A program made the position numbers and the translations under genes. Under the pieces are notes generated by a model. It was not told the DNA's origin and searched no databases. It worked only from the letters and a program-made list of their open reading frames with translations. A DNA stretch of 64,000 nucleotides from Incurvaria masculella (taxonomy: Eukaryota; Arthropoda; Insecta; Lepidoptera; Incurvariidae), in assembly GCA_946894095.1 (NCBI GenBank), contig OX335659.1, positions 937,501 to 1,001,500 of the forward strand, given 5' to 3'. This document shows, in pieces, positions 41,409-50,734 of the stretch. Position 1 is the first letter of the stretch; each line of letters opens with the position of its first letter.

Positions 41409-41790
41409 ACGCTCGTAGCTCACGAGCGAGGGGACTTGCCTTCCATGCCAAAGGGCATGGGTTCGATTTCCGCCGCGTTCATGTACCACTTCATACCTTT
41501 CTGGGTTGGACAAGTGCATTTCGTTACGGATATTAGTCTAATCTTTCCTATCGCACTGAATTAAAATATGGTCGAAGCGGCAATGATTGGAATTATTTCT
41601 CTTTCCAGTGTACACAATTGAGAGGCAATAGCTGTACCTATTTTCCAAACAGTTGCATGTAACTGTGCTCATAATAATAAGGTCCTAGAATTGCAACAAA
41701 TTCTAACCGATTCTTTGGGAATTCGGTGTGCTCGGATTTTATTGTGACGCTGGGCGTGGTATTAGTCATCCATATCCAGTTACACTAAAA
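41409..41790 (+). mobile_element. S-t SINE, plus strand
   Basis: tRNA-like head GCTCGTAGCTCACGAGCGAG with a B-box-like GGGTTCGATTTCC, then the body (GTGCATTTCGTTACGGATAT, GGTCGAAGCGGCAATGATTG) and the tail TAGTCATCCATATCCAGTTA, then CACTAAAAAA. The middle is diverged. The A-rich tail runs straight into a C element. Confidence 0.78.
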
Positions 41791-42060
41791 AACCGGCCAA
41801 GTGCGAGTCGGACTCGCACACCAAGGGTTCCGTACCATCGTACTAGCTTTTTTTGTATCGGGCCCCCCTTTAATTTTTATATTTTTTTCATTTTGCCTAT
41901 TTGTTGTTATAGCGGCAAAATAAATACACACTCTGTGAACATTTCAGCTGCCCACCTGTTACGGTTCATGAGATACAGCCCTGTGACAGGCGGACCGACG
42001 GACAGCGGAGGCTTAGTAATAGGGTTCCGTTTTCACCCTTTGGGTACGGAACCCTAAAAA
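41791..42060 (+). mobile_element. C element, complete
   Basis: Begins CCGGCCAAGTGCGAGTCGGA directly after the A-run of a SINE, contains GGGCCCCCCTTTAATTTTTA, ACGGTTCATGAGATACAGCC and GACAGCGGAGGCTTAGTAAT, and ends TTTGGGTACGGAACCCTAAA. The 3' end can fold: GGGTTCCGT pairs with ACGGAACCC around the CACCCTTTGGGT loop. Confidence 0.92.
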
Positions 42061-42559
42061 GGCAGGTTCGTCAATATTCCTCCTATTTGACTCGTAGAGG
42101 CTCGAACAATCGGCCATTCGGCCCCGCTCGCAACAGCTTCGCGACAGCCGCGTGCGCTCCAATCAGCCCCCGCGCGATGGCACTCCTGCGGCCAATCCGT
42201 CAACGTGCTCCGGTGCGTTTGATTCGAACGGAATAGCCCTCCTGCGAACTTCACCAATGGCACAATGGCCAATTGACTAAAAGGGGATTTATGACTTTTG
42301 GAGATTGTGCTCGAGCTGGCTGCGTTTTCTTTCGATATAAAATGTTTTCATCAAGTGAAAAGCCACATAGTTGTATGATGATTGGCCTCTACGAATATTA
42401 ATTACTTAGGTACGTTCAAAAAGCTATAACAGACCCTCATATAACTATGTACATTAAATGTAAAATAATGTGAATACATTGGTACACAAAAGGGTACCAA
42501 TAACCCGTATTTCCGTAAGAAGTGGCAAATTAATTAGTAAACATAGACTAAGTGGACGT
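42061..42559. other. Unassigned DNA
   Basis: 42070-42260 is GC-rich without a recognised repeat, and a 72-codon minus-strand frame there lacks motifs. 42280-42560 is AT-rich. Confidence 0.35.
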
Positions 42560-42690
42560 TGAAAATAATTCAGCGAAGTTTCTTGCCGGTTCTTCTTCGA
42601 CGTGAATGCTGAACTGGCTAATGATAAAATGTGACAAATCCGAGTGCAGTGTACTGTCTGTGGAATAAACAATAAACAATAAATAAAAAC
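42560..42690 (+). mobile_element. Z-family LINE 3' tail
   Basis: Reads AATAATTCAGCGAAGTTTCT, GCCGGTTCTTCTTCGACG, CTGAACTGGCTAATGATAAA, AAATCCGAGTGCAGTGTACT and GGAATAAACAATAAACAATA. This is the clearest copy of the tail, with an AATAAA signal and AACAATA repeats at the end. Confidence 0.8.
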
Positions 42691-42911
42691 GCCATAGTCA
42701 TTTTGAAATCCATGGTTATATTTTCACATATTCCATCGGTGTTTATTCATAAAGACAAATCACTACAATGAGTTATGCGACAATATTGTAATGTTAACTA
42801 TTAATGAAGGACCTACAAATAGTTTCAAATATTCCCAAGGTTGTATCATTATGAAAAGCATTAAGTAAATAAAAAAAAAATATAACAATTTTTACTTATT
42901 ATGACATATCG

Positions 42912-43310
42912 AGCGGCTCGTAGCCTAGTGGCGCGGGGACTGGCCTAGCGTACCAGAGGCCTGGGTTCAATACCGACATGCACCACTGTCTTTCTCTTTC
43001 CGAGTTCGATAAATGCATTTCGTCACGAATGCGAGCTGCTTCATGGTTCGGAATCCATTTAAAACTGTAGGTCCCCTTCCCCTACTAGGTGGTAGGGTTT
43101 AAGCCTACCCGGGTTGGTACCATCGCATTGGATGGTCGAAGCGGCAATGAAAAATTGTCCGTGTTTTCTATCCAGTTCAATGTAGTCGTGCTCTTAAAGG
43201 GAAGGTCCTGGCATGGCACCTAATTCCTTCGGGAGATTTGGTGTATTGGGCTAATATCATAACGCTAGCTGTGTGGTAAGCCATCCATGTCAGGTCGCAT
43301 AAAAAAAAAA
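42912..43310 (+). mobile_element. S-t SINE, full-length, plus strand
   Basis: The head GGCTCGTAGCCTAGTGGCGC contains a Pol III A-box-like TAGCCTAGTGGCG, and CCTGGGTTCAATACC a B-box-like element about 40 bp later, so the head is tRNA-derived. The body: GTCTTTCTCTTTCC, GCATTTCGTCACGAATGCGA, GGTACCATCGCATTGGATGG and GGAAGGTCCTGGCATGGCAC. The tail is GCCATCCATGTCAGGTCGCA followed by an A-run. It is the reference copy for this subfamily. Confidence 0.9.
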
Positions 43311-43427
43311 TAGCCAGAACAAAAAGATAACTGAATTTAAAGTACTTCTTTTGACTATGTGTACAATAGATTTATTTACACGGTTGCTGTGATTTACCAC
43401 TTCTTAATTAGTGTGTACGCATCCATA

Positions 43428-43700
43428 TTTATATTATAAATTCGAAAGTAACTCTGTCTGACTGTTGCGTTTTCACGCCTAAACCATGAATAAATCTTGA
43501 TGAATTTTGGTATAAAGATAGTCCGGCCTTTGGAGAAGGACGTAGAATACTTTTGTGACCAAAATTTTACTCAGAGGGGAAGAAATAGGGGATGAAAATT
43601 TGTATGGAAACTCATCTAATATCCAGGCAATAATTCAGCCCGACATCAGTCCAAAACTATATTCACCCGAGCAGAGCCGGGTACATCACCATGTTTGACA
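43428..43700 (+). mobile_element. W-family insect repeat
   Basis: Contains TTATATTATAAATTCGAAAG, then TAACTCTGTCTGACTG, CACGCCTAAACCATGAATAA, TTTGTATGGAAACTCATCTA and CAGCCCGACATCAGTCCAAA, ending near GAGCCGGGTACATCACC. This layout is the widespread moth and insect repeat. Another copy is at 63054-63300 and a partial inverse copy at 10305-10482. Confidence 0.75.
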
Positions 43701-44914
43701 TAACTGCTTAACGCTATTTTAGCTATTTAGCGGTTCTGGTGATGTACGGTTATTACGCGAGTCATTTTTAATACTTTTGGGTTATTAGTTCAACTCGACG
43801 TAGCTTGCTCCGTTTTGAGGCACTCTTGACTAGCCCTACTCCTCCGTAGTTGATGGCCTGTCAATTCACCACGTCACAGCAAGAAAATCTCACCTGACTA
43901 TGAGTGTGAATGTTTTCAATGACACTAATCGCGGTCACAACGCCTATGTCACACCTTATACCGCGTGTAAACATGCTACCTGGTTATACAACAATACGAG
44001 TTCACAAGATCGATCATTTCTATACGGGCTCATAAATAATTTAAAGATAAATCTTATTATGACATCATAAACATGAATGGTGGACATAATTGAGATCTCA
44101 CAATGACACCATGACTGCGTGGGTGAGTTGATTGAGGTTATAAAATGAGTTGTAGCGTCATGGCCACAAATAAATACAATTCATTACTTGCTTCAATTGG
44201 TGACCTAAATGTACCTTGTTGTGAAAAGCGTACAATCATAAATTAAAACATTAGGTATCATGGTATTAACCTAGGATAAAAGTGAAAATAAGGACTATTA
44301 CTTCTAACTATTGGATTTTTGTGATTCAGGATCGGCTGACCAGGGGGTTACCGTGTTAACTTAACTCGCCAAGTGAGCAGACATGTAAGTGATAAAAACT
44401 GACTTTTAGTTGCATTTCGTACAATGCTAAATAATAAATTTTATTCACTAGGCCGAGTAAAACGTCGTTTGATATTTAGCATGGTAAAAAATGCAGCTAA
44501 ACTTAAATCACTCACTTGTCTGTTCACCGGCGAGATAATTACCATGGTAAACCCTAATGTTACAAATCCTTTTACAGATGCCGCTGGTGGCATCCGAGCT
44601 AGCCTCCGCAGCCCACGTCAAATAATCATTCGCGGATCACAAGAGGAAGCCGGTTTGTCAAAAATTCCAGCTAATAATTAAAACAATCCAATCGTTCTAT
44701 AATTCCTTTTGTAGAATGCATATGAAAAACAATTATTGTTGTTTTGTTGTTTGCGTGGAAACAAACCAACAAAAATATAATTTGTGTAAAATAGATAATA
44801 GCATAGAAGCGTGTCATAAAATATTTGCCGATATTTAACGTAAATGTCTGCAGTTGAAGGAAAAAAAAGTTAAATTTTTTATTCAAGTCATTCTCAGAAA
44901 TAACAATGAGATTT
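43701..44914. other. Unassigned DNA with an 85-codon ATG frame
   Basis: The frame at 44424-44681 starts with a true ATG and encodes a 85-residue basic peptide without recognised motif. It overlaps a good-looking splice acceptor (CCTTTTACAG at about 44569-44578). I cannot decide between a small gene, exon debris and chance. The remaining sequence shows no repeat. Confidence 0.25.
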
Positions 44915-45180
44915 AATTAAGTAAACATACTTTTTCGTGCTAAGCATGCACGTCGCTTATTCCAAGGAATGTGACATGTATGAATGTATAATCGACCGTG
45001 AAGCAAGGACACATGAAATAAAAAAATATCCCTGTAAAAATAACTACTTTACGAATATACTGCAAGTCTGGACCCGAACCAGCAAAACGAACCATTCGCG
45101 GGTATTGCGTCTACCAATTTCGCCACCTGCTGTATAACCATAATGTGGAATTTACCTACAGTCCGTCTTTCAGTAATCAA
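44915..45180 (-). mobile_element. Family L element with tRNA-Leu-like head
   Basis: On the minus strand, GGTGGCGAAATTGGTAGACG (45127-45108) is an A-box region and GGTTCGGGTCC (45080-45070) a B box, 27 bases apart. These are the internal promoter parts of a tRNA gene. The element then continues through the complement of CCTTGCTTCACGGTCGATTA and ends in AAAAAGTATGTTTACTTA. It has no coding capacity. The A-box segment resembles bacterial tRNA-Leu more than eukaryotic tRNA-Leu. Copies without the head occur at 8451, 16018 and 30085. Confidence 0.75.
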
Positions 45181-45210
45181 TGCCTCCTGAATGCTTATAT
45201 GCCTAAATGA

Positions 45211-45778
45211 CTAATTATTATGTACTAGTTTTGATTGCGAGCTACTAAGAAAGGCCCTTAATATATGGTGATTAAGCTAATCAGCAGTGGGGAAAAAGGC
45301 CCTAAGTCTAGTTTTCACCAAGGGCTTTTTTATTTTAATCGACCCTTCAAGAGCCTTTATACTAAAGTACTAATTATTATACTGGTATTGATTGCGAGCT
45401 ACTAAGAAAGGCCCTTAATATAAAGCGATTAAGTTAATCAGCAGTAGGGGACAAAGGCCCTAAGTATAGTTTTCACCAAGGGCTTTTTTATTTTAATCGA
45501 CACTTAAAGGGCCTTTATACTAAAATACTAATTATTCTGTACTGGCATTGATTGCGAGCTACTAAGAAAGGCCCTTAATATAAAGCGATTAAGCTAATCA
45601 GCAGAAGGGGACAAAGGCCCTAAGTCTAGTTTTCACCAAGGGCTTTTTTATTTTAATCGACACTTAAAGGGCCTTTAAACTAAAGTACTAATTATATTGT
45701 ACTGGTATTGATTGCGAGCTACTAAGAAAGGCCCATAATATGTGGCGATTAAGCTAATCAGCAGTAGGTGAAAAAGGC
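45211..45778 (+). repeat. Satellite array, ~160-bp unit, 3.5 copies
   Basis: GATTGCGAGCTACTAAGAAA begins at 45233, 45390, 45550 and 45710 (spacings 157, 160, 160). Each unit includes AAGGCCCTTAATAT, GATTAAGCTAATCAGCAG, AAAGGCCCTAAGT, TTTTCACCAAGGGC and AAAGGGCCTTT, i.e. the AAGGGCC motif in alternating orientation four times per unit. Copies are about 95% alike by eye. Dispersed partial units lie at 4131 and 46386. Confidence 0.93.
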
Positions 45779-46223
45779 AATATCTGTAACTTAAAAACAA
45801 CATATTTCATTGTCGCCTAAGCAATCACACGTTCTATGAAGATTTATTCGAAAAAAAGAACAAGAAGTTCCCTCTGTCCTGTAACAAAACATTTAAACAG
45901 AGAAATAACTTTCCCACGAATTATCCAACCCCCACCTGACCTCACTAGACATAGCGTGAAGATATCGCTACTCTCCCGCACTGTCAAAACTTACCAAAAG
46001 TGAAGATTTATAGTCGCTTTAACTTTTTACTCGTCTCTAAAGTTACGGCAGTTTTGTACGCGGGGGATGGCGAAGTAATAAAACGATAGTTTGATAATAA
46101 CACGGTGCTTGTTGTGCCACAGTAATACGGGAAACCTCCGTCGATTTACTTGAAACATAGGTTCAGACATTGGGCTCAATTAATTACATTGTGAGATTTC
46201 GTTGTTGACAATTTGAAAAGGAT
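45779..46223. other. No feature seen
   Basis: Spacer between the satellite and a MITE, with no recognised repeat. Confidence 0.4.
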
Positions 46224-46226
46224 TAA

Positions 46227-46385
46227 GGGCCGAGTGCACGAACGTACAAAAAATCAAAATCAACGTCAAAGTATTATCAAACACGTCACTTTGTGTGGAC
46301 AGTATGGAAAGAACTCTATGCGGATCACTAAAAGTGACCTGTTTGAACATTGATTAACTCGGCCGTCTCTTCGTGCAAGCGAGGC
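46227..46385 (+). mobile_element. 159-bp MITE with TAA target duplication (copy 2)
   Basis: Starts GGGCCGAGTGCACGAACG; the complement of its end is GCCTCGCTTGCACGAAGAG. TAA flanks it at 46224-46226 and 46386-46388. It has the same length as copy 1 (11263-11421) and about 93% identity by eye. It lies between the satellite array and a detached satellite unit. Confidence 0.82.
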
Positions 46386-46545
46386 TAAGCCTGGTTTTCA
46401 CCAAGTGCTGATTATTTTTTATCGGCACTCAAAGGGCCTTCATTACTTAAGTCCTGATTATCTTCTACTGGTATTGTTTACAAGCTTAATATGTGGCAAT
46501 TAAGCTAATCAACAGTAGGTAAAGAGGGCCCTTAAAGATACTAAA
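46386..46545 (+). repeat. Detached satellite unit
   Basis: Contains GGTTTTCACCAAGTGCTGAT, ACTCAAAGGGCCTT, TCTTCTACTGGTATTG and GCAATTAAGCTAATCAACAG, then TAGG, the same order as in the 45-kb array but diverged. The MITE at 46227 sits at its left edge. Confidence 0.75.
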
Positions 46546-46734
46546 ACCTATTTTCATTTAGTTATTAACGTCTGGTTGCGTACGAAAATCAATTACCTGT
46601 AAAAATATGTCTCTTATTTGGAAAAGTTACAACCAAAAAAAACTAAATAGGTAAGTAAATGTATGTATCAACTATTTTGACTTTAAATAGATAATTAATT
46701 TGATTAATCAATATTTCTCTGGTTTCACCCAGAC

Positions 46735-47036
46735 TTACTACGTTTCAGACGGATTAATGTTGCTCCATGTTGGGCCTACCCTGGCGGTGCAGTGCGTCTG
46801 GCATGTTCGCTGAAAACGGGCTAGACGACTTCTTCGCTATATTAAGAAAAAGGAATGCGGCTTTGTTGGAACGCGTGGCTCGGTGTGATAACCATATCAT
46901 ACGATTTATTTGCAATAAGATTTTTTATGTGGATTTTATCAAATTGTAAATTAATTAATTTTTTTTTATTTGTATGTTAATGGTTAATGTTAAATGTAAA
47001 TTAATGGGACTATGTACCTCAATAAACAATAAACAA
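46735..47036 (+). pseudogene. LINE ORF2 C-terminal remnant with 3' tail
   Basis: A plus-strand frame reads MFAENGLDDFFAILRKR, then LERVARCDN, and stops at about 46947. The 'MF..NG...F.A.LRKR....L..R...S.N' pattern is familiar from the extreme C-terminus of arthropod LINE polyproteins. It is followed by T/A-rich 3' UTR and the terminal AATAAACAATAAACAATTA. No RT core remains, so it is a 5'-truncated dead copy. Confidence 0.6.
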
Positions 47037-47141
47037 TTATAATCCGAGTGTCCAATAATGACAAGTATCAATTTACTTTATTTAAGAAAGTAGAATTAGA
47101 GTCTTTTACCAAACACACCGTCAAGATATACTCGAAGGAAT

Positions 47142-47503
47142 TGGGTGCATGCCGAGTATGGAATGGAAGGCTCGCAAACCTTCCTTTTACGAGCACGGCT
47201 ACGTTGAACTGGAAGGAAAAACCTGGATTATTTCTCATTGCCGCTTCGGCCATCATTTCGTCCAATGCGATGGTACCGATCGGGTGGATTAAACTCTACC
47301 ACCTAGTAGAGGGAAGGACCGATAATTTTACATGGATTAATCAAAGAACAGATTTCATTTGTAACGAAATTGACTTATCAATCTTAGAAAGAGTAAGAAA
47401 GTGGTGCATGAACAGGGCGGGACTCGAACCTATGATCTTTGGCATGGAAAGCGATCTCTCTCTACTCTGTCCCCGAGCCCTTTAGCTAAGAGCCGTTTAG
47501 ACT
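47142..47503 (-). mobile_element. S-t SINE, minus strand
   Basis: Complement of the tRNA-headed SINE: CCTTCCTTTTACGAGCACGG, CATTGCCGCTTCGGCCATCA, CAATGCGATGGTACCGATCG and ACGAAATTGAC, then the head with GGCGGGACTCGAACCTATGA (complement of a B box) and CCCGAGCCCTTTAGCTAAGA. A 145-codon frame runs through it by chance. Confidence 0.78.
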
Positions 47504-47522
47504 GAGCTGGGTATGTTTTTAA

Positions 47523-48065
47523 GGTGGCCCAACCCGGCGGCCTCAACTCATTTGCGGGCACGGTACAAAACCGTGCTGTTGCGCTCTGGGACCTTCTCTG
47601 TTGCTAAGAATAGGACAGGCTCCGTGATGAGGAAGATGCAACCTGTCCACAAAAAAGACAATGTGTATAGTGTATGATTTGGTAAGATTTACGAAAATTT
47701 TAATTTTTAAAACGACTTATAGCTAAAAGTAAACCACGACCACTGTAGTCAAAAATCTAACAAAAACCAAATAGATTATAAATCTTGATTAAATAAGCTA
47801 TGTCAGATGACTAATCTTTTTAAGATGTTCTTACTTTATCATAGCGTAATCCACCTCTAAATTTATTGTATAAAACGCGCGAAAAATCCGAACTTTCGGA
47901 CGTCATAACTTGGAAACCAAACACAATTTTACAATGCCAATTGTCATCAGACATCTACTTTAATCAAATAAAGCTTATTTGAGCAAAATTTTGGATCTCT
48001 GACAAGAAATATAGGCGTGATCTTCTTTCCACTTTTGTATTGGGAGATGAGCGGGTTGGGCCACC
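47523..48065. mobile_element. TIR element with TTAA target duplication (543 bp)
   Basis: The left end GGTGGCCCAACCCG (47523-47536) is an exact inverted match of the right end CGGGTTGGGCCACC (48052-48065), and both are flanked by TTAA (47519-47522 and 48066-48069). TTAA duplication is the signature of piggyBac-like transposons. There is no transposase frame, so it is non-autonomous. The right two thirds match a decayed inverted copy at 11750-12085. The left ~150 bp (GC-rich, GCGGGCACGGTACAAAACCG) is not shared with that copy. Confidence 0.82.
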
Positions 48066-48277
48066 TTAAGCGTTCTTTGTTCTCCATACAATCAGTGAGA
48101 CTGGTAGATCACTTATTACGAACAATTATTCGTCTAGTCTTTACAGTTATTTTTATATCTTTATACATATATATTTGATATCTATCAAGATCTGGATTAA
48201 CCGCAGACGATAACTTTTTAAGATGTTCGATTTGTATCCTCAGCCGTGATTTAAATTTAGATTTCATTCATCATACG

Positions 48278-48902
48278 CGGCTCGAAGCCTAGTGGCGCGG
48301 GGACTAGGCTAGCATACCAGAGGTCTGGATTCAAATCCTCGCCCCGTTCCTGCACCACTTTCTTTCTCTTTCTGTTTTCGATAAGTGCATTTCGTCAGGA
48401 ATGCGAGTTGCTCCATAGGTCGGAATCCATGTAAAACTATAGGTCCGCTTCCCCTACTAGGGAGAAGGGTTTAAGCCCGCCTGCGTAAGTAGCATCGCAT
48501 TGGATGAAAATATGGTCGAAGCGGCAATGAAAAATTGCCCGTGTTTTCCATCCAGTTCAGTGTGGCCGTGCTCATAAAGGGAAGGTCCTGGCATGGCTCC
48601 TAATTCCTTCGGGAATGTGGTGTATTAGGCTAATATCATAACGGTATGTTTGAAAAATGTTACGGCTTTTCAGGCGGCGGGAGAAGACATTCTCCGACGT
48701 TTCGAGCTGATCGTCAGCTCGTTGTCAAGGAGGCATCCGCCACGTTCGGACGCAGCAGACGACTGATTGACAACGGGCTGAACGATCAGCTCGAAACGTC
48801 GCGTGAAAAGCCGTAACATTTCCAAACATGTTTAACGACCGCGGTAATCTCAAAAGTATCATCATAACGGTGTGTGGTATAAGCCATCCATGTCAGGTTG
48901 TA
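48278..48902 (+). mobile_element. S-t SINE interrupted by an FB element
   Basis: Head GCGGCTCGAAGCCTAGTGGC, B-box region GAGGTCTGGATTCAAATCC, and body CATTTCGTCAGGAATGCGAG, GGTCGAAGCGGCAATGAAAA and GGAAGGTCCTGGCATGGCTC. It breaks at ATCATAACGGT for a 215-bp FB insertion and resumes GTGTGGTATAAGCCATCCAT, then GTCAGGTTGT. It is very close to 42912-43310 outside the insertion. Confidence 0.9.
48646..48860 (-). mobile_element. FB-family foldback element inside a SINE, 11-bp target duplication
   Basis: ATCATAACGGT stands on both sides (48635-48645 and 48861-48871). The insert folds back: ATGTTTGAAAAATGTTACGG, then CTTTTCAGGCGGC, and CGTTTCGAGCTGATCG pair with CGATCAGCTCGAAACG and GCGTGAAAAGCCGTAACATT. 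On the minus strand it starts GATACTTTTGAGATTACCGC, as in the copy at 6260. Confidence 0.88.
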
Positions 48903-49191
48903 TAAAAAAACCGGCCAAGTGCGAGTCAGACTCGCACAAGGGTTCCATACCATCGTAAAATATTTAACCCAAAAAATCACGTTTTTTGTATGGGGGCCCC
49001 CTTTAATTTTAATTTTACATATTTGTTGTTATAGCGGCAAAATAAATACACACTCTGTGAACAATTTAGCTTTCTATCTATTACGGTTACTCAGATACAG
49101 CACCGTGACAGACGGACGGACGGACGGACGGACAGCGGAGGCTTAGTAATAGGGTTCCGTTGGCACCCTTTGGGTCCGGAACCCTAAAAAC
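48903..49191 (+). mobile_element. C element, complete, abutting a SINE tail
   Basis: Begins AAAAAAACCGGCCAAGTGCG directly after the SINE tail, with a slightly shortened palindrome (GTGCGAGTCAGACTCGCAC), a (GACG)n run at 49110-49132, and the usual end GGCACCCTTTGGGTCCGGAA, then CCCTAAAAA. Confidence 0.92.
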
Positions 49192-49609
49192 TTGTGTCAT
49201 CATTTTCAGTCCTTGGCAGTGACATTACAAACGATTCACAACTAAATGCGTTCACGCGTCTGCTCCAAAGGCCTGTGCCTGCGGGCCATAGCCGTGAAGT
49301 TTTTGCTCCACGCCGACAACCCGCGCGCGTATCGGATGTGTTATTTGCATATAATTAGCAAAAGGGACTATATGTGGGCACCGGCGTCAGGAGTTTTTGC
49401 ATAAATAAATTTCGGCTAGCCTAAATTAAGGCTCGCATGACGGGCGCGATGTGTCGACAGACGAATTGATAGCAATAAAACTATTTGAAATATTTACTCG
49501 ATTCGTTTGGAAGATTCATAAGTAATTTATTATGCTAATTTAATTATTAATTTCTGTGCAACTGTTGCTAAACATAGTGGAGCAATAGATGCAACAATAT
49601 AGTCAGTCA
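49192..49609. promoter_or_regulatory. Possible regulatory block with POU/homeodomain-like motif
   Basis: 49260-49460 is GC-balanced and repeat-free. It contains ATTTGCAT (49343-49350, the octamer bound by POU proteins) directly followed by ATAATTAG, a TAAT homeodomain core. A 4-bp microsatellite (AGTC)n stands at 49602-49618. This is only motif matching. Confidence 0.2.
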
Positions 49610-49735
49610 GTCAGTCAGCGTGTTTGCGTCCACTGCTGGACATACGCCTCTCCAATCCTTCTCCAGTCCTCCCGGCCCTCAGCGGTACGGAACCACTGCT
49701 TTCCGCCGACGCAATTGATGTCAATATAGAGCAAA
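49610..49735 (+). repeat. Q-family repeat (CCACTGCTGGAC)
   Basis: GCGTCCACTGCTGGACATAC, then GCCTCTCCAATCC, and GGTACGGAACCACTGC. The phrase 'TCCACTGCTGGACATAGGCCT' or a close variant is one of the commonest interspersed repeats in moth DNA. It probably derives from a LINE, but that is not shown here. A second copy is at 55305-55440. Confidence 0.6.
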
Positions 49736-50734
49736 ACATTTTCGGCAATAGTCCCAGCGATATGGAGAGATATTGTTCCACATCGCTCCATAATGTTCGT
49801 GTCGCCGGTAAGTTGTGTATCAATAAAACATAAAAATAAATACATAAAACATATTCTTATTATCGAATTGCCACGTGATCGGGTACGTGCTCGCCACATG
49901 CCGGAAATTAATTGCTCCATGAATTGTTCCATACTTGTTCATAGAACATATTGCCGGAGATTGCTGGATTTTCACCACAAAATGTCTTTCTCCAATGCCC
50001 AAAGTATCTCTATCCAGAAATTAATCGAAATTGGTTCAAACAGACAGTGTTACTTTCGCATTTATAATATTATAGTTGCATTTACTATCCATTAACAAAC
50101 TTATTTTATATCTGTTTTACATAGAGAGAGTTTATGGATTTGAGAAAGACGTAGCCTATGTTTTTCGATGTTATCCCCAGCGAGCTCCGCACAGTGCGCA
50201 CTAGTGCACAGCAGCTAGCTTAAAATAATTTTATTAGCCATAACATGGAATATCGGATATCATTCGTTGATATTTCGTACGTAACTCCCGGCTAAGTGAG
50301 GGGATGTTTAAATCGAAAATACAGCGTCCTCGTGCCTAATGTCTGCGTAATAATTCCATATTACGGCGAGCGTATATCAAAAGGCATGTTTGGGCTCTGC
50401 CGACCCCCAGCCAGAGGATTATGTAAGTGGATTCCGTCTGATTACATATGAACATTGGACGGCCATAAAGCCCTTTGCTGATACGAAACGAGGTCAAGAA
50501 GAAATCGGTTGCGCCGCCGTGCTTCCTTTGAGCGGCGCGGATTATAGAAAAGGGGATTAAATACCTAAAAAGGTCAATCGGGGCGGACATTACAGAGGCG
50601 AAGGTCAATGAAAGTCAAAGCAAGTATCGGACTAGTGCGCGGTATCAGCTGATAGAGAAAAACACAACTAAATATGACACTAAAGCGGGAGTAGAAATCG
50701 AATACATAAAATAAAAATAAACGCTGCCATGAGT
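49736..50734. other. No gene seen
   Basis: 50140-50215 includes AGTGCGCACTAGTGCAC, a short palindrome. 50330-50600 is GC-balanced with a 90-codon minus-strand frame lacking motifs. No repeats were recognised. Confidence 0.4.

Noticed and set aside
44424..44681. 85-codon frame with a true ATG
   Set aside because: No recognisable domain, no Kozak or exon support, and of a length expected by chance in 64 kb read in six frames.
45067..45127. Functional tRNA-Leu gene on the minus strand
   Set aside because: Only the A- and B-box regions are tRNA-like. I cannot pair an acceptor or anticodon stem, and the same sequence is part of a dispersed element.
47048..47485. 145-codon open frame
   Set aside because: It lies mostly over a minus-strand tRNA-headed SINE and reads through its complement. 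No protein motif.
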